From Bacteroidota bacterium (GTDB lineage Bacteria > Bacteroidota > Ignavibacteria > Kryptoniales > JAKASW01): DNA of 51,085 nucleotides. This document shows positions 1 to 7,436 of this stretch, one piece after another. The stretch covers positions 5,483 through 56,567 of the forward strand of contig JAJYRM010000011.1 in assembly GCA_021794075.1 (NCBI GenBank), in the 5' to 3' direction. Under the pieces are notes generated by a model. It did no database searches, was not told where the DNA came from, and saw only the letters and a list, made by a program, of their open reading frames with translations. Each line of letters opens with the position of its first letter. Positions within the stretch are counted from its first letter, which is position 1. The translations under genes were made by a program, and so were the position numbers.

Positions 1-1
1 A

Positions 2-1594
2 GGCATCCCGATGCTTCTCATGTCGGGCCATGACGCCGAAGGAAACAATATCCCTTGCGAGAGAGAAATCGACCGCCTTTCCGATTCGATCATTCAAATT
101 TTGGAAGGTGGAGGACAAATCTCTACCGAAGAGAGAAATAATGATGATGAAGCTCTGACGTCTGAACTAGAACAACTCTCTAACGAGATCGAAGACCGGG
201 ACAATATTGGCCTGGCAATAATCGATCCCCAAAACCTCAATGTACTCAGAGCGGATGATGCATTCTCCGCCATGATGGGCTTCCCCCGAAATGAACTCAA
301 GGCGATGAGGTCTATAATGAGACTCATTGCCGCCGACGATATTATCGGATTCGAGAGATTCTTGTTTGGTATGAACCGTTTGGACGCAAATGGAAAGAGC
401 ATGACCGTAAGAGTTATTGGTAAAAACGGCCTGCTTAAGCAACTCGTTTTTACTGCCAAAGAATATTACCGGAATGACAAGAGAAGGATTGCCATGATAG
501 CTCATGATTTACTTGACACCACAGGATTATCGTATGGCAATGAACCGCACTTCGATGCTCGACTGGATTCATCGTGTAATGTGGTGTTTGATTTGGATGA
601 GAGAGGAGAAGTGAGAAGTTGGAACGAGGGGGCGTTACGTATGACCGGCTTTCGGGATTCGGAAATACTGGGGGCGGATCTGACGTTTCTACTCAAAGAA
701 GATACAAATGCGCGAACGCTGACTGAGGCCTTCGTGAAGGGTACTGCAAACACGGAGAGAATCGAGCTGCCGGCCTGGATCAGCCGAAGGGATGGGGAGA
801 GATTCGAGGCTTTTCTTACCCTTAAGAGACTGTTCGACGCGGTCGGAGCTCCTTCAGGGTTCTCAGTTCGCCTGGAGAAGAAGACCGCAGATGAAATTCT
901 GGAAGGGAAGTTGCGTGAAAGGGAAGCGCAGCTGCGCTCTCTCGCATCCCATCTCCAGGCGGCACGCGAGGAGGAGAAAGCCAATATTGCAAGACAGCTT
1001 CACGACGAATTCAGTCAGACCCTTACGGCGCTGCGGATGGATCTTGCCATACTCGGAAGGATGGTCGCCAAGACAGTCTCTGAACCGTTTGGCCGCGCAT
1101 CGCTTCTCGAGAAAGTATCTTCAGTATCCGAAATTCTTGAAACGGCGATAAGGTCTGCCCGTGACATGATAACGGAACTCAGACCGGCTGTGTTGGATGA
1201 ACTTGGTCTCCTGACCGCCATTCAATGGCAAGTCCTTGACTTCGAGAACCGTACCGGTATCAATTGTCATATTACCAGACTCCAGCACGGCATATCCTTT
1301 GACCCCGTGATTTCAACAACCGCGTTTCGAATTCTTCAGGAGGCGCTTGACAATGTGAAAAGACACTCAGCCGCGACGGACGCTTTCATATCGTTGCAAA
1401 TAATAGATTCTAGTCTTGTCCTGGAGATAACCGATAATGGCATCGGAATCGGCCCGGAAAAAATCAAGTCGCCTGCTTCCATTGGAATTATAAGTATAAG
1501 AGAGCGCGTCCATTCACTTGGCGGAAATTTGGAAGTCCGCGGCGAGACTGGACGAGGAACAACTTTGGTAGTATCAATTCCACTGTCTAGGTAA
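2..1594 (+). CDS. PAS sensor histidine kinase, NarX/DegS type (5' end outside window)
   Basis: The reading frame is open to the left edge, so the true start lies outside the window; the first Met is at position 11. Counting from it, there is a PAS domain at about residues 60-165, a second PAS at about 185-290, a short coiled coil at 295-320, and a HisKA_3 dimerisation box whose phosphoacceptor is H331 in RQLHDEFSQ. A HATPase domain follows, with N-box EALDNVKRH, D-box TDNGIGIG and a final GRGTT. No membrane segment is visible, so the kinase is probably cytoplasmic. The first codons read GIPMLLMSGHDAE, which resembles the beta4 end of a response-regulator receiver, so the full protein may begin with a receiver. 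It ends 24 bp before a NarL-type regulator that should be its partner, but that regulator lacks the phosphoacceptor. The kinase assignment is firm; the signal is unknown. Confidence 0.93.
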   Translation, partial: GIPMLLMSGHDAEGNNIPCEREIDRLSDSIIQILEGGGQISTEERNNDDEALTSELEQLSNEIEDRDNIGLAIIDPQNLNVLRADDAFSAMMGFPRNELKAMRSIMRLIAADDIIGFERFLFGMNRLDANGKSMTVRVIGKNGLLKQLVFTAKEYYRNDKRRIAMIAHDLLDTTGLSYGNEPHFDARLDSSCNVVFDLDERGEVRSWNEGALRMTGFRDSEILGADLTFLLKEDTNARTLTEAFVKGTANTERIELPAWISRRDGERFEAFLTLKRLFDAVGAPSGFSVRLEKKTADEILEGKLREREAQLRSLASHLQAAREEEKANIARQLHDEFSQTLTALRMDLAILGRMVAKTVSEPFGRASLLEKVSSVSEILETAIRSARDMITELRPAVLDELGLLTAIQWQVLDFENRTGINCHITRLQHGISFDPVISTTAFRILQEALDNVKRHSAATDAFISLQIIDSSLVLEITDNGIGIGPEKIKSPASIGIISIRERVHSLGGNLEVRGETGRGTTLVVSIPLSR

Positions 1595-1618
1595 CGTTTT
1601 TCTCAATGAAAGCGGCGT

Positions 1619-2257
1619 ATGATAAAGATTCTCCTCGCTGACACTCACCCCCTCGTGCGTAAGATGCTGAAAGAGACTCTCGAAAGGGAGTCTGACATGA
1701 AAGTCATTTCCGAGGCGGAGAGTACTCGTCAGGTTATGGATGGATTGAGGAAACAGTTGCCAGATGTCGTACTGACTAGTCTTTCTCTTCCAGGGAAAGG
1801 GTCACTTAAAATGATCAAAGAGCTCAAGAGGCTCTATCCTGGATTGCCGGTACTCGTTTTGACGATGCATCCGGAAGAGCTTTTCCGAAGCGAAACAATG
1901 AGGTCAGGCGCATCGCGCTATTTGACGAAAGATGTACCGCCTGAGAAGATCATCTTGACAGTGCGTGAATTGATCTCTCCCACAGGATTACTATCGGGCT
2001 CAGCTCCTCAGGATTCTGCTGCGTCGGGGAAGGGCGCAAGGGAGCTCGGATTGTCGCGCGAATTTTTTTCCCGGCGCGAATTTCAAATTATATGCGCTCT
2101 TGCTGCGGGTAAGGAAGGTCCGGAGATAGCGAAGGATCTGAATCTCACCCTTCGGACGGTCAGCGCTCATCTGAGCAGGATAATGAAAAAAATGGGAATC
2201 GAATCGATGCCGGAGCTTAGACGTTGCGCAGCTGAAAGCAAATTGACGGCTTCTTAG
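1619..2257 (+). CDS. NarL/FixJ-type regulator with a degenerate receiver (no phosphoacceptor Asp)
   Basis: This 212-residue protein has a receiver-like N-terminus (1-125) and a LuxR-type helix-turn-helix at about 148-208, with REFQIICALAAGKEGPEIA and the recognition helix TLRTVSAHLSRIMKKMG. The receiver has lost key residues. The phosphoacceptor position reads VVLTSLSLPG, giving S54 instead of Asp. The N-terminal acidic pair is D8-T9 instead of Asp-Asp. T82 and the conserved K104 remain. Phosphorylation in the usual way is therefore not expected, although the kinase gene is only 24 bp upstream and the two look cotranscribed. The domain may work as a dimerisation or protein-binding module, or may read the kinase without phosphotransfer. 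DNA binding is expected from the intact HTH; targets are unknown. Confidence 0.9.
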   Translation: MIKILLADTHPLVRKMLKETLERESDMKVISEAESTRQVMDGLRKQLPDVVLTSLSLPGKGSLKMIKELKRLYPGLPVLVLTMHPEELFRSETMRSGASRYLTKDVPPEKIILTVRELISPTGLLSGSAPQDSAASGKGARELGLSREFFSRREFQIICALAAGKEGPEIAKDLNLTLRTVSAHLSRIMKKMGIESMPELRRCAAESKLTAS

Positions 2258-2595
2258 AAGACCGAACAGATCTGAGCCATTTCGCGTTGCGTTGATCTGT
2301 AAGGCATAAGACCCGGCTCTCTTGTTTTTCGATTGGCCCTTTGTCGCAAAAACTTGATGCGCAATGATCCAAAAGGCACACAGATCTTTTTACCGCATCA
2401 TCCCAGTTGAGATTTCGACGCCAAATGCACCTCCCTCCTTGCGCGGTAGGCCCATTAGTTTTCCGAGCTTTGTCGTCGAAGTTACGATATTAAACCATAG
2501 CTTCAGTCTCTTTGTCTGGAATCGGAGAAGGGGGAAACACCACGTGAAGGCCATTCATTTGAAATGGCGGATGGTTTTTAAGAGTGGTCTAGCAG
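2258..2595. other. Convergent intergenic region
   Basis: This spacer lies between the 3' ends of the degenerate NarL regulator and the sigma-54 activator. It holds an inverted repeat, ACAGATC at 2266-2272 and GATCTGT at 2294-2300, with no T-tract right after it. It also carries TGTCGCAAAAA at 2342-2352, an 11-mer found again in the hairpin behind the second plus-strand NarL regulator. I see no convincing gene. Confidence 0.4.
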
Positions 2596-3630
2596 CTATT
2601 CTTCTATCTCGAACCGCTTCAATTTATCGTACAGCGCTTTCCTACTCAATCCTAGTATAATCGCGGCTTTGGATTTGTTATTGTCCACGAACGACAACGT
2701 CCTTAGGATTATCGCCTTCTCTGCTGAGTCCAGCGAAGTGCCGAGCGGTATCGTTATCACGTCGGATGCCTGTTTGGTCTCCGCTAACCTCACTGGGAGG
2801 ATGTCTGGCGTGACTGCATCCGTCGGAGAAAGTATCACCGCCCGTTCAACGAGGTTCCTGAGCTCTCTTATATTTCCAGGCCATTCATACTGCATAAGGA
2901 GCCGCATCGCTTCGTCGGAAATCGTCTTCAGAGCCTTCTTATGTTTCTGACAAAAATAGGTTAGAAAATGTGAGATCAAGTCTGGTATGTCTTGTTTTCT
3001 TTCGCGCAACGGGGGAAGGTGAATTTCGATCACGCTGAAGCGGTAATACAAATCAAGACGCATTTCGCCTGCGGCTATGGCCTGCTCCACATTTTTATTT
3101 GTCGCGGCCAGCATGCGAACGTCGGCGTTCATCTCGTTCTTTCCGCCGAGCCTGCGGAAGGCCTTTGTCTCGATTACTCTAAGTAGCTTAGCCTGAGTGT
3201 CGGTCTCCATTTCGGCGAGTTCGTCCAGGAAGAGCGTTCCCTTGTCGGCCATTTCCAAGTAGCCCGCCTTCTTTGCGGTCGCTCCTGTGAAGGCGCCCCC
3301 TTCATGACCAAAAAGCTCATTCTCAAAAACATCACGCGGGACAGCCGCGCAGTTGATCGCGATGAAGGGGAGATCTGCCCGTGGGCTGCTCATGTGGATC
3401 AAGCGGGCTACCACGTCCTTTCCTGTCCCGCTTTCGCCTGTGATAAGTACTGGAGTAGAAGAGTCCGCGACAAGCTGAATCATGGAATAAATCTCGCGCA
3501 TGGCGGGGCTGTTCCCCACGAAGTCCACTCGCAGCTTCTTCGAACTAGCGTTACTTCTCGATGAAGCGCTTGCAGGAACCGTTTGTTGCGGCAGCTCTTT
3601 CTCTCTTCCGCCCAAGTCTGTGTATGCCAT
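2596..3630 (-). CDS. Sigma-54-dependent transcription activator lacking a receiver domain
   Basis: This bacterial enhancer-binding protein of 344 residues drives open-complex formation by sigma-54 RNA polymerase through ATP hydrolysis. A short, low-complexity N-terminus (1-34) leads straight into the AAA+ domain. That domain shows Walker A GESGTGKD (65-72), the sigma-54-contacting loop GAFTGA (112-117), Walker B GTLFLDEL (131-138) and a YRFSVIEIHLPPLRER sensor/arginine-finger region. A Fis-type helix-turn-helix closes the protein (about 305-344, KSKAAIILGLSRKALYDKL). The usual N-terminal receiver, GAF or PAS domain is absent, so it is either constitutive or controlled by a separate partner, as PspF is. 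No sigma-54 (-24/-12) promoter was recognised nearby, so its targets are probably elsewhere. The gene is monocistronic on the minus strand. Confidence 0.93.
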   Translation of the reverse strand: MAYTDLGGREKELPQQTVPASASSRSNASSKKLRVDFVGNSPAMREIYSMIQLVADSSTPVLITGESGTGKDVVARLIHMSSPRADLPFIAINCAAVPRDVFENELFGHEGGAFTGATAKKAGYLEMADKGTLFLDELAEMETDTQAKLLRVIETKAFRRLGGKNEMNADVRMLAATNKNVEQAIAAGEMRLDLYYRFSVIEIHLPPLRERKQDIPDLISHFLTYFCQKHKKALKTISDEAMRLLMQYEWPGNIRELRNLVERAVILSPTDAVTPDILPVRLAETKQASDVITIPLGTSLDSAEKAIILRTLSFVDNNKSKAAIILGLSRKALYDKLKRFEIEE

Positions 3631-3976
3631 GATCCTTCAGTGAGTTGTCGTGGAATTTTGATGATTAGTCCGGTGAGGGTTGAAACGGCGCACTAAATCC
3701 GTTCCGGTCAGAAGTGCTCTTACATGGTCATGTGTAAGTTAACACTCATAAGCAGCATGCAATTTCCCCAGCGATATCCAATCGAGACTTATCCATTATT
3801 GTCCATCAACATTAATATGTGGCTAAAATCTTAACAATAGAGTCGTCTAATGAATTTTGTCTCACGATTTAGAGGGGGACGTCGTCATTTCTTAGGATGC
3901 GAAGCTACTGTTATGTAAAAAAAAGTTACGCCATTGAACATTACGACCCTTTGCGAGAACGTGGTCAGGATAGATG
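3631..3976. other. Intergenic region upstream of the sigma-54 activator
   Basis: This region holds the 3' flank of the NarL operon and the promoter region of the sigma-54 activator, both on the minus strand. A run of eight T (minus strand, near 3917-3924) follows the NarL gene but has no strong hairpin before it. An imperfect palindrome, CTTACA (3720-3725) and TGTAAG (3734-3739), next to a GTTAAC site, could be an operator. A weak minus-strand promoter candidate is TTGTTA (3832-3837), 17 bp, TAATGT (3809-3814). No gene is seen. Confidence 0.3.
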
Positions 3977-4648
3977 TTAATGTTTCCCGCCTATGTCGAT
4001 GAGGCTCTTTTGTATGGCATATTTTACCAGCCCGACAATTTCATGTACGTTCAGCTTCTTCATGATATTCGTTCTATGGCTGTTTACGGTCGTCACGCTA
4101 AGGTGGAGCCTCTCGGCGATCTGTTTGCTGGTCAATCCTTCCGCTATCATCCTGAGGACTTCGGTTTCACGCGCAGTCAACTTTTCCTCATTGCTAATCT
4201 GGAAGGGGACGCGGTTCCGAGTGCTCCGGACCAGTCTGTCCAACAATGCTTTCGACACGTTCGAACTGAAGAAGGTCGACCCTCCCGCTACCGCGCGGAC
4301 ACCATCGAAAATCTCTTTCTTTTCGGCGTTTTTGAGCACATATCCATCTGCTCCGGCCAGTAAGAGTTCGTGGATATACTCTTCGTTCTCATGAATTGTG
4401 AGGATAAGGACCTTAGTATCGGGGAAGCGTTCCTTTATTATATTTGTGGCTTCAATCCCATTTACGTTGGGCATGGAAATATCAAGGACGGCTACGTCCG
4501 GGCGGTTTTCCTCAACTAGCTTCACTGCCTCAGCTCCATCGGATGCTTCTCCAACGATTGTGAATCCAGGATCGCTTTTGAAAAGCGATCTCAATCCATC
4601 TCGCACAATTGCATGATCGTCGGCAAACAGTATCTTAATTTTCTGCAT
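3977..4648 (-). CDS. NarL/FixJ-type response regulator
   Basis: This 223-residue two-component regulator has an intact receiver: acidic pair D10-D11, phosphoacceptor D56 in VAVLDISMP, the switch Thr in LILTIHEN and the conserved Lys in YVLKNAEKKE. A LuxR-type HTH lies at about 152-215, with LTARETEVLRMIAEGLTSKQIA and the recognition helix SVTTVNSHRTNIMKKLN. Its start overlaps the end of the upstream kinase by 14 bp, so translation is probably coupled, and the two form a cognate pair. Unlike the regulator at 1619-2257, nothing suggests loss of phosphorylation. Target genes are unknown. Confidence 0.94.
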   Translation of the reverse strand: MQKIKILFADDHAIVRDGLRSLFKSDPGFTIVGEASDGAEAVKLVEENRPDVAVLDISMPNVNGIEATNIIKERFPDTKVLILTIHENEEYIHELLLAGADGYVLKNAEKKEIFDGVRAVAGGSTFFSSNVSKALLDRLVRSTRNRVPFQISNEEKLTARETEVLRMIAEGLTSKQIAERLHLSVTTVNSHRTNIMKKLNVHEIVGLVKYAIQKSLIDIGGKH

Positions 4649-6440
4649 CTCTGCCCTTGGGGTTGAGTGGTACCGTCGCGTGTATCGAAGTGCCCTTCCC
4701 CATAGAAGACTCGATAGTGAAATCCCCTCCGAGAAGTTCCGTCCGTTCGCGCATATTTATGAGTCCGAAATGTTTACCTGTTATTTTCTGATCCAAGTAA
4801 GTTGTGAGCTCAAATCCGGTCCCGTTGTCCGTGAAAGAGAGTGATAGCCTTTCCATCGACTCTGCCAGTTTCAAGTGAGCCGCCTTCGCTTTTGCATGCT
4901 TTCCGCAGTTTGTGAGAGCTTCTTGCGCTATCCTGTACAGCGCAATTTCCATGTCCGGATCGAATCGCTTATGCGGCGCGACATCTGTTTCGAAGTGAAC
5001 CTGAACGCTATGGAGTTTTTCGCAATCCGAACAGAGGAGCCTCAGCGCGGTGACTAGCCCGAAATGATCGAGGGCCGATGGACGCAGATTATAAGATATG
5101 CTCCTTACCTCTGAAATCAAATTGTTTATTTCGGACTTGACCGACTTTAACCTGCGTGCGCTTACCTTCTTATTGGTGTCCACTGAGTCTTCAAGAACGC
5201 TCATTTGGATGTTCAGTGCAGTCAAGCGCTGGCAGATCTCGTCGTGGAGCTCACGGGAAATTCTCCGGCGCTCTTCTTCCTGAGCTCTTTGCGCGAGTTG
5301 AGCGTACCTCCTCAAATCTTCAGTTCGTTGGAGCTGATGCTCCCTTATTCTTTCTTCGCTGTTCTTTCTCTCAGTTGCGTCTCTTACCGCAACGACGGCA
5401 TGAGTAACCGTCGAAAGATCGTTCTTGTACGGGTAGCAATCGACTTCAAGGTACCTCCGCCCGTCACTTTTTAGCTCGAACCATCCTTCATCCTTGACCT
5501 CATGACCGGATAGGCACTTTGAAATGCACAGCCCGAACATCTTTTTGAGCGCTTCGCTTTCTACCACCTCGTCGAACTTCTTTCCAATGATATCCTCTTT
5601 GTTCTTTGAAAGAGCTGAGCGGCATGCCTCGTTAACGGCTTCCAGTTTCATCTCGGAGTTTACCAACATCATCGATTCCTTCGAAGTGTTCACGATAAAC
5701 TCGTATTTCCTCCTCAGTTCTTCAAGATTTCTCCTGTCCGTGATATCGCGCGAGTTGAGGATGACGAGTTCGGTGACGAAGGGGCTGTCAGGCACCTTCT
5801 TGCCGATCGACTCGATGATAAGCCAATCGCCGTTCTTATGACGGAACCTGTATTCAACACGGGCCGTGGAGTAGAGCGCGTCCGTGTTAGTCGTGAATAG
5901 CTCCAGGACGACGTCTACGTCGTCTGGATGGACAAATTCAAGTATGTTTCTACCGGCCAGGTCTGAGTGGGAATATCCAAGCACACGTTCGCCAGAAGGG
6001 CTCACATACATTAGCGTGCCCTCCCGGTCGAGGATAGTGACGATGTCCAGGGCGTTTTCAATCAGCGATCTGAAATATTTCTCGCTCTGGAGCAGAGCTT
6101 CTTCTGCATCCTGCCTCTCGTTTATCTGAACCTTCAAAGAAGAGGCAAGCTCCATGAACCCTCTTGAAGTCATTTCGAACGGCGACACGAATTCAGAGAA
6201 GAACTGATCGGCGTCGCTTATCGCTTTGCCGTGAAATTCCTTCTGAAGCCGACTTAAGAGGTCGAGCAGGACGTCGGCATGTAGTTGGGTAAGGTCAAGA
6301 ATGTTCTCCGCCTGGTCGAGCGCCTTTCTTCCCAGCTCGTATGCTCTGTACAAGTCCTGCTCTCTTCCGGATGTAATATAGCTTTGCATCGCGGAGATAT
6401 ATTCCAGTCTGAAGTCGTCGGTGAGGGCGCTGATAGCCAT
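4635..6440 (-). CDS. Histidine kinase with RsbU-like N-terminal domain, two PAS domains, HisKA_3
   Basis: This soluble 601-residue kinase has no membrane segment. Residues about 8-95 resemble the helical N-terminal domain of the phosphatase RsbU, with AYELGRKAL, a central QLHAD and the C-terminal FVSPFEMTSRGF; in the family this domain is the docking site for RsbT. PAS 1 spans 112-240 and PAS 2 spans 242-360, followed by a coiled coil, then HisKA_3 with H399 in SRELHDEICQR, and a HATPase with EALTNCGKHA, TDNGTGF and GKGTS. It overlaps the NarL regulator downstream by 14 bp. An RsbT-like gene lies 204 bp upstream on the same strand. The arrangement suggests that RsbT binds and adjusts this kinase, in place of the usual PP2C phosphatase. 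The kinase call is firm; the N-terminal domain match is by eye. Confidence 0.92.
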   Translation of the reverse strand: MAISALTDDFRLEYISAMQSYITSGREQDLYRAYELGRKALDQAENILDLTQLHADVLLDLLSRLQKEFHGKAISDADQFFSEFVSPFEMTSRGFMELASSLKVQINERQDAEEALLQSEKYFRSLIENALDIVTILDREGTLMYVSPSGERVLGYSHSDLAGRNILEFVHPDDVDVVLELFTTNTDALYSTARVEYRFRHKNGDWLIIESIGKKVPDSPFVTELVILNSRDITDRRNLEELRRKYEFIVNTSKESMMLVNSEMKLEAVNEACRSALSKNKEDIIGKKFDEVVESEALKKMFGLCISKCLSGHEVKDEGWFELKSDGRRYLEVDCYPYKNDLSTVTHAVVAVRDATERKNSEERIREHQLQRTEDLRRYAQLAQRAQEEERRRISRELHDEICQRLTALNIQMSVLEDSVDTNKKVSARRLKSVKSEINNLISEVRSISYNLRPSALDHFGLVTALRLLCSDCEKLHSVQVHFETDVAPHKRFDPDMEIALYRIAQEALTNCGKHAKAKAAHLKLAESMERLSLSFTDNGTGFELTTYLDQKITGKHFGLINMRERTELLGGDFTIESSMGKGTSIHATVPLNPKGRDAEN

Positions 6441-6644
6441 CCGGGTCTCTCGGTTTTTCGGTCTGATGTCTGTTACGCTTCGATATGGTTTTCCACCGCG
6501 TATCCGCTGGGGAAATAACCTGTCGTCATAACTCTAATGTTGGATATGTGAAAGATTTGATATCTGAAGGATTGTCCTGACGGAACGATGTCCCGTAGAC
6601 GGCCTTTTCTTAGATTGTTTACTGGAGCTTGTTAGGGTTCTGCT

Positions 6645-7088
6645 TCAAATTACATGGCTCTTCAGGAGCCACTTTCTCATTATAACCGTTGTGCCTCTCC
6701 CGTTCGCCGATTCCAGCTTAAACTCGTCCATGAGCCTCCTGGTACCGGGTAATCCCAGCCCGCGCCTGTTACCAGTCGAGTAACCGTCACTCATCGCCAA
6801 AGTAATATCAGAAATGCCAGGTCCGTTGTCATGTGCCTTTATTTCAATACCATGCCTTTCGTCCGACTCGACGACTTGGATGAACATTTCGCCTGACTCA
6901 GCGTAAATAACGATGTTTCTCGCGATTTCAGAAATGCCAGTGGCTATCCTCGTCAAATCAGTGACAGGGAATCCTATCTCTTTTCCAATGCGGCGCCCAT
7001 GCTCTCTTGCCATTATTATATCAGAATACGAACCTATAACTAACCGCACGCAGTTTTCCATCTCTAGCCTCATGCTTTCGTTATTCAT
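6645..7088 (-). CDS. rsbT: RsbT-like switch serine/threonine kinase
   Basis: This 147-residue single-domain GHKL ATPase matches RsbT of stressosome and partner-switch systems along its length. The N-box is GISEIARNIVIYA, followed by a D-box KAHDNGPGISD, then AMSDGYSTGNRRGLGLPGTRRLMDEF and the closing GRGTTVIMRKW. RsbT phosphorylates RsbS/RsbR-type STAS proteins and, once released, activates RsbU by binding its N-terminal domain. No rsbR, rsbS, rsbV, rsbW or PP2C gene is in the window. The next gene on the same strand encodes a histidine kinase whose N-terminus resembles RsbU-N, a natural alternative client. The two are separated by 204 bp, so cotranscription is plausible but unproven. The upstream region carries a 7-bp inverted repeat that could be an operator. 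Confidence 0.85.
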   Translation of the reverse strand: MNNESMRLEMENCVRLVIGSYSDIIMAREHGRRIGKEIGFPVTDLTRIATGISEIARNIVIYAESGEMFIQVVESDERHGIEIKAHDNGPGISDITLAMSDGYSTGNRRGLGLPGTRRLMDEFKLESANGRGTTVIMRKWLLKSHVI

Positions 7089-7436
7089 CGACTGTCTTAG
7101 TAGAAATTAGCCCCGTTCAGACTATGCCTTGGTGCGCTAAGGTTTGGCCTCAAAACAATTTTGGGTCGTCAAAATCTGCAAGGTGCTTCATACATCAAGT
7201 ATGAACAGATGGAAATGCTTTGAAGTTCAAAATTTCTAATGAAAATGTTGTCAACCCTTTGATAAATATCGCATGTGGAATGATATTTGACATTTGATTT
7301 TAGTCGTAGAGACGATTATCCTTACAGGAGTCGCGAAGCGTGATGCGCGTCCCGCTTTCCAGTCAAGACGGCCTTAGCCGCGTCAAAACAATCGTGAGCT
7401 TGTTCATGGGAATGATTCTTACGGAGGGATGTCAAC
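7089..7436. other. Divergent promoter region between rsbT and the PAP2-type gene
   Basis: A 348-bp A+T-rich region lies between two divergent genes. It contains a perfect 7-bp inverted repeat, TTCATAC (7187-7193) and GTATGAA (7199-7205) with a 5-bp spacer, and a 5-bp repeat, CAAAA/TTTTG, at 7151-7163. TTGACA at 7287-7292 has no good -10 at normal spacing on the plus strand. The strong ribosome site GGAGGGA (7423-7429) belongs to the PAP2-type gene. No gene is seen. Confidence 0.35.

Noticed and set aside
2364-2660. Plus-strand frame of 98 codons between the NarL and sigma-54 activator genes
   Set aside because: It runs into the C-terminal HTH of the activator on the other strand and shows no family resemblance or ribosome site.
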